From: Osmia lignaria lignaria
Lineage: Eukaryota; Arthropoda; Insecta; Hymenoptera; Megachilidae
DNA length: 64,000 nt
Assembly (NCBI RefSeq): GCF_051020975.1
Contig: NC_135038.1
Coordinates: forward strand, 184,001 to 248,000
Reading direction: 5' to 3'
Part shown: in pieces, positions 14,115 to 29,281 of the stretch
How the letters are laid out: the number at the start of each line of letters is the position of its first letter
Position numbering within the stretch: position 1 is the first letter of the stretch
Translations under genes and position numbers: made by a program
The notes under the pieces: model-generated
What the model was told of the DNA's origin: nothing
The model's database searches: none
What the model saw: only the letters and a program-made list of their open reading frames with translations

Positions 14115-15270
14115 GTATATCTACATACGATATAATGTAATATACTGATTCATTCCCACAGACCAATGCACCTTTAATAACAATATCATTAGCACTATAT
14201 CTACATTCGATATAACGTAATATACTGATTCATTCCCACAGATATGTACATATAATAACCATATAATCAGTACCATACCTACATTCGATATAATGTAATA
14301 TACTGATGGATTCCCACAGATCAATGCACCTTTCATAACAGTATCATTAGCACCATATCTACATTAGATATAATGTAATATACTGATTCATTCCCACAGG
14401 TCAATATACCTTTAAAAACCATATCATTAGCACTATATCTACATTCGATATAATGTAATATACTGATTCATTCCCACAGATCAATCTACATTTAATAACA
14501 ATATCATTATTACTATATCTACATTAGATATAATTTCATATACAGATTCATTCCCACTGATCAATGTACATTTACTAGCAATATCATTAGTAGTATATCT
14601 ACATTACATATGTAATGTACAATTAATAACAATATCATTATTACCATATCTACATTAGATATAATGTAATATACTGATTGATCCCCACAGATCAATGTAC
14701 ATTTAATACCAATATCATTAGTAGCATATCTACATTCGATATAATGTAATATACTGATTCATTCCCACAGATCAATATACCTTTAATAACCATATCATTA
14801 GTACTATATCTACATTCGATATAATGTAATTTACTGTTTCATTCCCACAATTTAATATATTTAATAACCATATCAATAGTACTATATCTACATACGATAT
14901 AATGTAATATACCGATTCATTCCCACAGATCAATGTACCTTTAATAACAATATCATTAGCACTATATCTACATTCCTTATAATGTAGTACACAGATTCCT
15001 TCCCACAGATCAATGTGCCTTTAATAACGATATCATTAGCACTATATCTACATTCGATATAATGTAATATACTGATTCATTCCCACAGATCAATGTTCAT
15101 TTCATACCCATATCATTAGTACCATATCTACATTAGATATGTTATGTACATTTAATAACCAATATCATTATTACTATATCTACATTAGGTATACTGTCAT
15201 ATACAGATTCATTCGGACAGATCAATGTACATTTACTAGCAATATCATTAGTAGTATATCTACATTACAT
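14115..15270 (+). repeat. 1.15-kb block, copy 2 (offset 4,475)
   Basis: Partner of 9,640-10,795. The upstream flank differs: here a CCCATCGATCAATG unit and a CATACGATATAATG start precede the cassette. Confidence 0.8.
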
Positions 15271-15309
15271 ATGAAATGTACAATTAATAACAATATCATT
15301 ATTACCATA
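14809..15309 (+). repeat. Module 2 copy
   Basis: Offset 4,475 bp from the 10,334 copy. T is at 15,127-15,178 and V at 15,179-15,258. The closing short unit (15,259-15,309) reads TACATTACATATGAAATGTA, one base away from the perfect palindrome. A 63-codon plus-strand frame at 15,139-15,330 runs through this module and is not supported as a gene. Confidence 0.85.
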
Positions 15310-15944
15310 TCTACATTAGATATAATGTAATATACTGATTGATCCCCACAGATCAATGTACATTTAATACCAATATCATTAGTAGCATATCTACATTCGA
15401 TATAATGTAATATACTGATGGATTCCCACAGATGAATGCACCTTTCATAACAATATCATTAGCACTATATCTACATTCGATATAATGTAATATACTGATT
15501 CATTCCCACAGATATGTACAAATAGTAACCATATCATTAGTACCATACCAACATTCGATATAATGTAATATACTGATGGATTCCCACAGATCAATGCACC
15601 TTTCATAACAATATCATTAGCACTATATCTACATTCGATATAATGTAATATACTGATTCATTGCCACTGATCAATGTACATTTAATAACAACATCATTAG
15701 TAGTATATCTACATTACATACGTAATGTGCAATTAATAACAATATTATTATCATCATATCTACATTAGATATAATGTAATATACTGATTGATCCCCAAAG
15801 ATCAATGTACATTTAATGACAATATCATTAGTACTATATCTACATCCGATATAATGTAATATACTGATTCATTCCCACAGATCAATATACCTTTAATAAC
15901 CATATCATTAGTACTATATCCACATTCGATATAATGTAATATAC

Positions 15945-18900
15945 TGATTCATTCCCACAGATATGTACATATAATAACCATATCATTAGTACCATACCTA
16001 CATTCGATATAATGTAACATACTGATGGATTCCCACAGATCAATGCACCTTTCATAACAATATCATTACCACTATATCTACATTAGATATAATGTAATAT
16101 ACTGATTCATTCCCACAGATCAATGTACATTTAATAACAATATCAATATTACTATATCTACATTAGATATAATTCCATATACAGATTCATTCCCACTGAT
16201 CAATGTACATTTAATAACATCATCATTAGTAGTATATCTACATTACATACGTAATGTACAATTAATAACAATATTATTATCACCATATCTACATTAGATA
16301 TAAAGTAATATACTGATTGATCCCCAAAGATCAATGTACATTTAATGACAATATCATTAGTACTATATCCACATCCGATATAATGTAATATACTGATTCA
16401 TTCCACCAGATCAATATACCTTTAATAACCATATCATTAGTACTATATCTACATTCGATATAATGTAATATACTGATTCATTCCCACAGACCAATGCACC
16501 TTTAATATCGATATCATTAGCACTATATCTACACTCGATATAACGTAATATACTGATTCATTCCCACAGATATGTACATATAATAACCATATCATTAGTA
16601 CGATACCTACATTCGATATAATGTAATATACTGATGGATTCCCACAGATCAATGAACCTTTCATAACAATATCATTACCACTATATCTACATTAGATATA
16701 ATGTAATATACGGATTCATTCCCACAAATCAATATACCTTTAATAACTATATCATTAGCACTATATCTACATTCGATATAATGTAATATACTGATTCATT
16801 CCCACAGATCAATGTACATTTAATAACAATATCAATATTACTATATCTACATTAGATATAATTTCATATACAGATTCATTCCCACTGATCAATGTACATT
16901 TAATAACATCATCATTAGTAGTATATCTACATTACATACGTAATGTGCAATTAATAACAATATTATTATCATCATATCTACATTAGATATAATGTAATAT
17001 ACTGATTGATCCCCAAAGATCAATGTACATTTAATGACAATATCATTAGTACTATATCTACATCCGATATAATGTAATATACTGATTCATTCCCACAGAT
17101 CAATATACCTTTAATAACCATATCATTAGTACTATATCTACATTCGATATAATGTAATATACTGATTCATTCCCACAGACCAATGCACCTTTAATAACGA
17201 TATCATTAGCACTATATCTACACTCGATATAACGTAATATACTGATTCATTCCCACAGATATGTACATATAATAACCATATCATTAGTACGATACCTACA
17301 TTCGATATAATGTAATATACTGATGGATTCCCACAGATCAATGAACCTTTCATAACAATATCATTACCACTATATCTACATTAGATATAATGTAATATAC
17401 TGATTCATTCCCACAGATCAATATTCCTTTAATAACCATATCATTAGCACTATATCTACATTCGATATAATGTAATATACTGATTCATTCCCATCGATCA
17501 ATGTACATTGAATAACCATATGATTAGTAGTATATCTACATACGATATAATGTAATATACTGATTCATTCCCACAGACCAATGCACCTTTAATAACAATA
17601 TCATTAGCACTATATCTACATTAGATATAATGTAATATACTGATTCATTCCCACAGATCAATATACCTTTGATAACCATATCATTAGCACTATATCTACA
17701 TTCGATATAATGTAATATACTGTTTCATTCCCACAATTTAATATATTTAATAACCATATCAATAGTACTATATCTACATACGATATAATGTAATATACTG
17801 ATTCATTCCCACAGATCAATGTACCTTTAATAACAATATCATTAGCACTATATCTACATTCGTTATAATGTAGTACACAGATTCCTTCCCACAGATCAAT
17901 GTGCCTTTAATAACGATATCATTAGCACTATATCTACATTCGATATAATGTAATATACTGATTCATTCCCACAGATCAATGTACATTTCATACCCATATC
18001 GTTAGTACCATATCTACATTAGATATGTTATGTACATTTAATAACCAATATCATTATTACTATATCTACATTAGGTATACTGTCATATACAGATTCATTC
18101 GGACAGATCAATGTACATTTACTAGCAATATCATTAGTAGTATATCTACATTACATATGTAATGTACAATTAATAACAATATCATTATTACCATATCTAC
18201 ATTAGATATAATGTAATATACTGATTGATCCCCACAGATCAATGTACATTTAATACCAATATCATTAGTAGCATATCTACATTCGATATAATGTAATATA
18301 CTGATGGATTCCCACAGATGAATGCACCTTTCATAACAATATCATTAGCACTATATCTACATTCGATATAATGTAATATACTGATTCATTCCCACAGATC
18401 AATGTACATTTAATAACCATATCGTTAGTGCTATATCTACATTCGATATAATGTAATATACTGATTCATTCCCACAGATCTATGTACCTTTAATAACGAT
18501 ATCATTAGCATTATATCTACATTCGATATAATGTAATATACTGATTCATTCCCACTGATCAATGTACATTTAATAACAACATCATTAGTAGTATATCTAC
18601 ATTACATACGTAATGTACAATTAATAACAATATTATTATCACCATATCCACATTAGATATAATGTAATATACTGATTGATCCCCAAAGATCAATGTACAT
18701 TTAATAACGATATCATTATTACTATATCTGCATTAGATATAATTTCATATACAGATTCATTCCCACTGATCAATGTACATTTAATAACAACATCATTAGT
18801 AGTATATCTACATTCGATATAATGTAATGTACTGATTCATTCCCACAGATCAACATACCTTTAATAACCATATCATTAGCACTATATCTACATTCGATAT

Positions 18901-19239
18901 AATGTAATATACTGATTCATTCCCACAGATCAATGTACATATAATAACAATATCATTATTACTGTATCTACATTAGATATAATTTCATATACAGATTCAT
19001 TCCCACTGATCAATGTACATTTAATAACATCATCATTAGTAGTATATCTACATTACATACGTAATGTACAATTAATAACAATATCATTATTACCATATCT
19101 ACATTAGATTTAATGTAATATACAGATTGATCCCCAAAGATCAATGTACATTTAATGACAATATCATTAGTACTATATCTACATTCGATATAATGTATTG
19201 AACTGATTCATTCCCACAGATCAATATACCTTTAATAAC
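15945..19239 (+). repeat. 3.3-kb higher-order block, copy 1 (offset 5,139)
   Basis: Matches 21,084-24,378 with only scattered single-base differences (for example AGATCTATG near 18,480 against AGATCAATG). Includes the paired cassettes at 16,448 and 17,137, module 2 at 17,695, and a run with the private words CTGTATC, AGATCAACATACC and ATGTATTGAACTG. Confidence 0.85.
17695..18195 (+). repeat. Module 2, reference copy: N-A-M-A-T-V-S' (501 bp)
   Basis: N 17,695-17,772 is a 78-bp unit with CCCACAATTTAATATATTTAATAACC. A follows at 17,773-17,852. M 17,853-17,932 has TGTAGTACACAGATTCCTTCCCACAG and GTGCC. A second A type is at 17,933-18,012. T 18,013-18,064 is a 52-bp short unit with GATATGTTATGTAC. 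V 18,065-18,144 has AGGTATACTGTCATATACAG and GGACAG. S' 18,145-18,195 is a 51-bp short unit containing a perfect 20-bp palindrome. The fixed order of two 78/80-bp variants and two short units makes this block easy to recognise elsewhere in the array. Confidence 0.88.
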
Positions 19240-19689
19240 CATATCATTAGTACTATATCTACATTCGATATAATGTTATATACTGATTCATTCCCACTGA
19301 TCAATGTACATTTAATAACAACATCATTAGTAGTATATCTACATTACATACGTAATGTACAACTAATAACAATATTATTATCACCACATCTACTTTAGAT
19401 ATAATGTAATATACTGATTGATCCCCAAAGATCAGTGTACATTTAATGACAGTATCATTAGTACTATATCTACATCCGATATAATGTAATATACTGATTC
19501 ATTCCCACAGATCAATGTACATTCAATAACCATATCATTAGTACTATATCTACATTCGATATAATGTAATATACTGATTCATTCCCACTGATCAATGTAC
19601 ATTTAACAACAACATCCTTAGTAGTATATCTACATTACATACGTAATGTACAATTAATAACAATATTATTATCACCATATCTACGTTAG

Positions 19690-21096
19690 ATATAATGTAA
19701 TATACTGATGGATTCCCACAGATCAATGCACCTTTCATAACAATATCATTAGCACTATATCTACATTCGATATAATGTAATATACTGATTCATTGCCACT
19801 GATCAATGTACATTTAATAACAACATCATTAGTAGTATATCTACATTACATACGTAATGTGCAATTAATAACAATATTATTATCATCATATCTACATTAG
19901 ATATAATGTAATATACTGATTGATCCCCAAGGATCAATGTACATTTAATGACAATATCATTAGTACTATATCTACATCCGATATAATGTAATATACTGAT
20001 TCATTCCCACAGATCAATATACCTTTAATAACCATATCATTAGTACTATATCCACATTCGATATAATGTAATATACTGATTCATTCCCACAGATATGTAC
20101 ATATAATAACCATATCATTAGTACCATACCTACATTCGATATAATGTAACATACTGATGGATTCCCACAGATCAATGCACCTTTCATAACAATATCATCA
20201 GCACTATATCTACATTAGATATAATGTAATATACGGATTCATTCCCACAGATCAATATACCTTTAATAACTATATCATTAGCACTATATCTACATTCGAT
20301 ATAATGTAATATACTGATTCATTCCCACAGATCAATGTACATTTAATAACAATATCAATATTACTATATCTACATTAGATATAATTTCATATACAGATTC
20401 ATTCCCACTGATCAATGTACATTTAATAACATCATCATTAGTAGTATATCTACATTACATACGTAATGTACAATTAATAACAATATTATTATCACCATAT
20501 CTACATTAGATATAAAGTAATATACTGATTGATCCCCAAAGATCAATGTACATTTAATGACAATATCATTAGTACTATATCTACATCCGATATAATGTAA
20601 TATACTGATTCATTCCCACAGATCAATATACCTTTAATAACCATATCATTAGTACTATATCTACATTCGATATAATGTAATATACTGATTCATTCCCACA
20701 GACCAATGCACCTTTAATATCGATATCATTAGCACTATATCTACACTCGATATAACGTAATATACTGATTCATTCCCACAGATATGTACATATAATAACC
20801 ATATCATTAGTACGATACCTACATTCGATATAATGTAATATACTGATGGATTCCCACAGATCAATGAACCTTTCATAACAATATCATTACCACTATATCT
20901 ACATTAGATATAATGTAATATACGGATTCATTCCCACAAATCAATATACCTTTAATAACTATATCATTAGCACTATATCTACATTCGATATAATGTAATA
21001 TACTGATTCATTCCCACAGATCAATGTACATTTAATAACAATATCAATATTACTATATCTACATTAGATATAATTTCATATACAGATTCATTCCCA
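19690..21096 (+). repeat. 1.4-kb block, copy 1 (offset 9,592)
   Basis: Matches 29,282-30,688. Starts with an R unit, then an F-type unit with CATTGCCACTG, a short unit, G, U, Q, R, and a single full cassette at 20,660. It is flanked on the right by the unusual F/Q fusion near 21,084. Confidence 0.78.
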
Positions 21097-24000
21097 CAGA
21101 TATGTACATATAATAACCATATCATTAGTACCATACCTACATTCGATATAATGTAACATACTGATGGATTCCCACAGATCAATGCACCTTTCATAACAAT
21201 ATCATTACCACTATATCTACATTAGATATAATGTAATATACTGATTCATTCCCACAGATCAATGTACATTTAATAACAATATCAATATTACTATATCTAC
21301 ATTAGATATAATTCCATATACAGATTCATTCCCACTGATCAATGTACATTTAATAACATCATCATTAGTAGTATATCTACATTACATACGTAATGTACAA
21401 TTAATAACAATATTATTATCACCATATCTACATTAGATATAAAGTAATATACTGATTGATCCCCAAAGATCAATGTACATTTAATGACAATATCATTAGT
21501 ACTATATCCACATCCGATATAATGTAATATACTGATTCATTCCCACAGATCAATATACCTTTAATAACCATATCATTAGTACTATATCTACATTCGATAT
21601 AATGTAATATACTGATTCATTCCCACAGACCAATGCACCTTTAATATCGATATCATTAGCACTATATCTACACTCGATATAACGTAATATACTGATTCAT
21701 TCCCACAGATATGTACATATAATAACCATATCATTAGTACGATACCTACATTCGATATAATGTAATATACTGATGGATTCCCACAGATCAATGAACCTTT
21801 CATAACAATATCATTACCACTATATCTACATTAGATATAATGTAATATACGGATTCATTCCCACAAATCAATATACCTTTAATAACTATATCATTAGCAC
21901 TATATCTACATTCGATATAATGTAATATACTGATTCATTCCCACAGATCAATGTACATTTAATAACAATATCAATATTACTATATCTACATTAGATATAA
22001 TTTCATATACAGATTCATTCCCACTGATCAATGTACATTTAATAACATCATCATTAGTAGTATATCTACATTACATACGTAATGTGCAATTAATAACAAT
22101 ATTATTATCATCATATCTACATTAGATATAATGTAATATACTGATTGATCCCCAAAGATCAATGTACATTTAATGACAATATCATTAGTACTATATCTAC
22201 ATCCGATATAATGTAATATACTGATTCATTCCCACAGATCAATATACCTTTAATAACCATATCATTAGTACTATATCTACATTCGATATAATGTAATATA
22301 CTGATTCATTCCCACAGACCAATGCACCTTTAATAACGATATCATTAGCACTATATCTACACTCGATATAACGTAATATACTGATTCATTCCCACAGATA
22401 TGTACATATAATAACCATATCATTAGTACGATACCTACATTCGATATAATGTAATATACTGATGGATTCCCACAGATCAATGAACCTTTCATAACAATAT
22501 CATTACCACTATATCTACATTAGATATAATGTAATATACTGATTCATTCCCACAGATCAATATTCCTTTAATAACCATATCATTAGCACTATATCTACAT
22601 TCGATATAATGTAATATACTGATTCATTCCCATCGATCAATGTACATTGAATAACCATATGATTAGTAGTATATCTACATACGATATAATGTAATATACT
22701 GATTCATTCCCACAGACCAATGCACCTTTAATAACAATATCATTAGCACTATATCTACATTAGATATAATGTAATATACTGATTCATTCCCACAGATCAA
22801 TATACCTTTGATAACCATATCATTAGCACTATATCTACATTCGATATAATGTAATATACTGTTTCATTCCCACAATTTAATATATTTAATAACCATATCA
22901 ATAGTACTATATCTACATACGATATAATGTAATATACTGATTCATTCCCACAGATCAATGTACCTTTAATAACAATATCATTAGCACTATATCTACATTC
23001 GTTATAATGTAGTACACAGATTCCTTCCCACAGATCAATGTGCCTTTAATAACGATATCATTAGCACTATATCTACATTCGATATAATGTAATATACTGA
23101 TTCATTCCCACAGATCAATGTACATTTCATACCCATATCGTTAGTACCATATCTACATTAGATATGTTATGTACATTTAATAACCAATATCATTATTACT
23201 ATATCTACATTAGGTATACTGTCATATACAGATTCATTCGGACAGATCAATGTACATTTACTAGCAATATCATTAGTAGTATATCTACATTACATATGTA
23301 ATGTACAATTAATAACAATATCATTATTACCATATCTACATTAGATATAATGTAATATACTGATTGATCCCCACAGATCAATGTACATTTAATACCAATA
23401 TCATTAGTAGCATAACTACATTCGATATAATGTAATATACTGATGGATTCCCACAGATGAATGCATCTTTCATAACAATATCATTAGCACTATATCTACA
23501 TTCGATATAATGTAATATACTGATTCATTCCCACAGATCAATGTACATTTAATAACCATATCGTTAGTGCTATATCTACATTCGATATAATGTAATATAC
23601 TGATTCATTCCCACAGATCAATGTACCTTTAATAACGATATCATTAGCATTATATCTACATTCGATATAATGTAATATACTGATTCATTCCCACTGATCA
23701 ATGTACATTTAATAACAACATCATTAGTAGTATATCTACATTACATACGTAATGTACAATTAATAACAATATTATTATCACCATATCCACATTAGATATA
23801 ATGTAATATACTGATTGATCCCCAAAGATCAATGTACATTTAATAACGATATCATTATTACTATATCTGCATTAGATATAATTTCATATACAGATTCATT
23901 CCCACTGATCAATGTACATTTAATAACAACATCATTAGTAGTATATCTACATTCGATATAATGTAATGTACTGATTCATTCCCACAGATCAACATACCTT

Positions 24001-24378
24001 TAATAACCATATCATTAGCACTATATCTACATTCGATATAATGTAATATACTGATTCATTCCCACAGATCAATGTACATATAATAACAATATCATTATTA
24101 CTGTATCTACATTAGATATAATTTCATATACAGATTCATTCCCACTGATCAATGTACATTTAATAACATCATCATTAGTAGTATATCTACATTACATACG
24201 TAATGTACAATTAATAACAATATCATTATTACCATATCTACATTAGATTTAATGTAATATACAGATTGATCCCCAAAGATCAATGTACATTTAATGACAA
24301 TATCATTAGTACTATATCTACATTCGATATAATGTATTGAACTGATTCATTCCCACAGATCAATATACCTTTAATAAC
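21084..24378 (+). repeat. 3.3-kb higher-order block, copy 2
   Basis: Copy of 15,945-19,239. It starts inside the CATTCCCACAGATATGTAC region, where an F-like unit (AATTTCATATACAG) is fused to a Q unit, a junction not seen in the first copy. It has private changes GCATAACTAC and GAATGCATC near 23,410-23,470. It ends at the TTTAATAACT/TTTAATAACC switch. Confidence 0.85.
22834..23334 (+). repeat. Module 2 copy
   Basis: Offset 5,139 bp from the 17,695 copy and nearly identical to it. The short T unit begins at 23,152 and the perfect palindrome is at 23,286-23,305. Confidence 0.87.
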
Positions 24379-24409
24379 TATATCATTAGCACTATATCTA
24401 CATTCGATA

Positions 24410-27400
24410 TAATGTAATATACTGATTCATTCCCACAGATCAATGTACATTTAATAACAATATCAATATTACTATATCTACATTAGATATAATTTCATAT
24501 ACAGATTCATTCCCACTGATCAATGTACATTTAATAACATCATCATTAGTAGTATATCTACATTACATACGTAATGTACAATTAATAACAATATTATTAT
24601 CACCATATCTACATTAGATATAAAGTAATATACTGATTGATCCCCAAAGATCAATGTACATTTAATGACAATATCATTAGTACTATATCTACATCCGATA
24701 TAATGTAATATACTGATTCATTCCCACAGATCAATATACCTTTAATAACCATATCATTAGTACTATATCTACATTCGATATAATGTAATATACTGATTCA
24801 TTCCCACAGACCAATGCACCTTTAATATCGATATCATTAGCACTATATCTACACTCGATATAACGTAATATACTGATTCATTCCCACAGATATGTACATA
24901 TAATAACCATATCATTAGTACGATACCTACATTCGATATAATGTAATATACTGATGGATTCCCACAGATCAATGAACCTTTCATAACAATATCATTACCA
25001 CTATATCTACATTAGATATAATGTAATATACGGATTCATTCCCACAAATCAATATACCTTTAATAACTATATCATTAGCACTATATCTACATTCGATATA
25101 ATGTAATATACTGATTCATTCCCACAGATCAATGTACATTTAATAACAATATCAATATTACTATATCTACATCAGATATAATTTCATATACAGATTCATT
25201 CCCACTGATCAATGTACATTTAATAACATCATCATTAGTAGTATATCTACATTACATACGTAATGTGCAATTAATAACAATATTATTATCATCATATCTA
25301 CATTAGATATAATGTAATATACTGATTGATCCCCAAAGATCAATGTACATTTAATGACAATATCATTAGTACTATATTTACATCCGATATAATGTAATAT
25401 ACTGATTCATTCCCACAGATCAATATACCTTTAATAACCATAACATTAGTACTATATCTACATTCGATATAATGTAATATACTGATTCATTCCCACAGAC
25501 CAATGCACCTTTAATAACGATATCATTAGCACTATATCTACACTCGATATAACGTAATATACTGATTCATTCCCACAGATATGTACATATAATAACCATA
25601 TCATTAGTACGATACCTACATTCGATATAATGTAATATACTGATGGATTCCCACAGATCAATGAACCTTTCATAACAATATCATTACCACTATATCTACA
25701 TTAGATATAATGTAATATACTGATTCATTCCCACAGATCAATATTCCTTTAATAACCAGATCATTAGCACTATATCTACATTCGATATAATGTAATATAC
25801 TGATTCATTCCCATCGATCAATGTACATTGAATAACCATATGATTAGTAGTATATCTACATACGATATAATGTAATATACTGATTCATTCCCACAGACCA
25901 ATGCACCTTTAATAACAATATCATTAGCACTATATCTACATTAGATATAATGTAATATACTGATTCATTCCCACAGATCAATATACCTTTGATAACCATA
26001 TCATTAGCACTATATCTACATTCGATATAATGTAATATACTGTTTCATTCCCACAATTTAATATATTTAATAACCATATCAATAGTACTATATCTACATA
26101 CGATATAATGTAATATACTGATTCATTCCCACAGATCAATGTACCTTTAATAACAATATCATTAGCACTATATCTACATTCGTTATAATGTAGTACACAG
26201 ATTCCTTCCCACAGATCAATGTGCCTTTAATAACGATATCATTAGCACTATATCTACATTCGATATAATGTAATATACTGATTCATTCCCACAGATCAAT
26301 GTACATTTCATACCCATATCGTTAGTACCATATCTACATTAGATATGTTATGTACATTTAATAACCAATATCATTATTACTATATCTACATTAGGTATAC
26401 TGTCATATACAGATTCATTCGGACAGATCAATGTACATTTACTAGCAATATCATTAGTAGTATATCTACATTACATATGTAATGTACAATTAATAACAAT
26501 ATCATTATTACCATATCTACATTAGATATAATGTAATATACTGATTGATCCCCACAGATCAATGTACATTTAATACCAATATCATTAGTAGCATATCTAC
26601 ATTCGATATAATGTAATATACTGATGGATTCCCACAGATGAATGCACCTTTCATAACAATATCATTAGCACTATATCTACATTCGATATAATGTAAAATA
26701 CTGATTCATTCCCACAGATCAATGTACATTTAATAACCATATCGTTAGTGCTATATCTACATTCGATATAATGTAATATACTGATTCATTCCCACAGATC
26801 AATGTACCTTTAATAACGATATCATTAGCATTATATCTACATTCGATATAATGTAATATACTGATTCATTCCCACTGATCAATGTACATTTAATAACAAC
26901 ATCATTAGTAGTATATCTACATTACATACGTAATGTACAATTAATAACAATATTATTATCACCATATCCACATTAGATATAATGTAATATACTGATTGAT
27001 CCCCAAAGATCAATGTACATTTAATAACGATATCATTATTACTATATCTGCATTAGATATAATTTCATATACAGATTCATTCCCACTGATCAATGTACAT
27101 TTAATAACAACATCATTAGTAGTATATCTACATTCGATATAATGTAATGTACTGATTCATTCCCACAGATCAACATACCTTTAATAACCATATCATTAGC
27201 ACTATATCTACATTCGATATAATGTAATATACTGATTCATTCCCACAGATCAATGTACATATAATAACAATATCATTATTACTGTATCTACATCAGATAT
27301 AATTTCATATACAGATTCATTCCCACTGATCAATGTACATTTAATAACATCATCATTAGTAGTATATCTACATTACATACGTAATGTACAATTAATAACA

Positions 27401-28088
27401 ATATCATTATTACCATATCTACATTAGATTTAATGTAATATACAGATTGATCCCCAAAGATCAATGTACATTTAATGACAATATCATTAGTACTATATCT
27501 ACATTCGATATAATGTATTGAACTGATTCATTCCCACAGATCAATATACCTTTAATACCCATATCATTAGTACTATATCTACATTCGATATAATGTTATA
27601 TACTGATTCATTCCCACTGATCAATGTACATTTAATAACAACATCATTAGTAGTATATCTACATTACATACGTAATGTACAATTAATAACAATATTATTA
27701 TCACCATATCTACATTAGATATAATGTAATATACTGATTGATCCCCAAAGATCAGTGTACATTTAATGACAGTATCATTAGTACTATATCTACATCCGAT
27801 ATAATGTAATATACTGATTCATTCCCACAGATCAATGTACATTCAATAACCATATCATTAGTACTATATCTACATTCGATATAATGTAATATACTGATTC
27901 ATTCCCACTGATCAATGTACATTTAACAACAACATCCTTAGTAGTATATCTACATTACATACGTAATGTACAATTAATAACAATATTATTATCACCATAT
28001 CTACGTTAGATATAATGTAATATACTGATGGATTCCCACAGATCAATGCACCTTTCATAACAATATCATTAGCACTATATCTACATTA
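24410..28088 (+). repeat. 3.7-kb higher-order block, copy 3
   Basis: Matches 16,090-19,768 at offset 8,320, and 21,229-24,359 at offset 3,181. Its leading part (from about 24,361) also matches 20,253-21,080 at offset 4,108, showing that the junction near 24,370 joined two earlier block types. Paired cassettes are at 24,768 and 25,457 and module 2 is at 26,015. Confidence 0.83.
26015..26515 (+). repeat. Module 2 copy
   Basis: Offset 3,181 bp from the 22,834 copy. T begins at 26,333 and the perfect palindrome is at 26,467-26,486. Confidence 0.87.
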
Positions 28089-28690
28089 GATATAATGTAA
28101 TATTCTGATTCATTCCCACAGATCAATATACCTTTAATAACCATATCATTAGTACTATATCTACATTCGATATAATGTAATATACTGATTCATTCCCACT
28201 GATCAATGTACATTTAATAACAGCATCATTAGTAGTATATCTACATTACATACGTAATGTACAATTAATAACAATATTATTATCACCATATCTACATTAG
28301 ATATAATGTAATATACTGATTGATCCCCAAAGATCAGTGTACATTTAATGACAGTATCATTAGTACTATATCTACATCCGATATAATGTAATATACTGAT
28401 TCATTCCCACAGATCAATGTACATTCAATAACCATATCATTAGTACCATACCTACATTCGATATAATGTAACATACTGATGGATTCCCACAGATCAATGC
28501 ACCTTTCATAACAATATCATCAGCACTATATCTACATTAGATATAATGTAATATACGGATTCATTCCCACAGATCAATATACCTTTAATAACCATATCAT
28601 TAGTACTATATCTACATTCGATATAATGCAATATACTGATTCATTCCCACTGATCAATGTACATTTAATAACATCATCATTAGTAGTATA

Positions 28691-29113
28691 TCTACATTCG
28701 ATATAATGTAATATACCGATTCATTCCCACAGATCAATGTACCTTTAATAACAATATCATTAGCACTATATCTACATTCCTTATAATGTAGTACACAGAT
28801 TCCTTCCCACAGATCAATGTGCCTTTAATAACGATATCATTAGCACTATATCTACATTCGATATAATGTAATATACTGATTCATTCCCACAGATCAATGT
28901 TCATTTCATACCCATATCATTAGTACCATATCTACATTAGATATGTTATGTACATTTAATAACCAATATCATTATTACTATATCTACATTAGGTATACTG
29001 TCATATACAGATTCATTCGGACAGATCAATGTACATTTACTAGCAATATCATTAGTAGTATATCTACATTACATATGTAATGTACAATTAATAACAATAT
29101 CATTATTACCATA
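28691..29113 (+). repeat. Module 2 copy lacking N (A-M-A-T-V-S')
   Basis: A 28,691-28,770, M 28,771-28,850, A 28,851-28,930, T 28,931-28,982, V 28,983-29,062 and S' 29,063-29,113. It shares ATACCGATTC and CATTCCTTATAATG with the 10.3- and 14.8-kb copies, not with the adjacent 26.0-kb copy, so its closest relative lies about 14 kb away (offset 13,804). Confidence 0.82.
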
Positions 29114-29281
29114 TCTACATTAGATATAATGTAATATACTGATTGATCCCCACAGATCAATGTACATTTAATACCAATATCATTAGTAGCATATCTACAT
29201 TCGATATAATGTAATATACTGATTCATTCCCACAGATATGTACAAATAGTAACCATATCATTAGTACCATACCAACATTCG

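Noticed and set aside
15139..15330. 63-codon plus-strand open frame
   Set aside because: It runs through T-V-S' units of module 2 and is kept open by two short monomers and local base changes. It has no counterpart of the same length in sister copies of the module and no coding signal.
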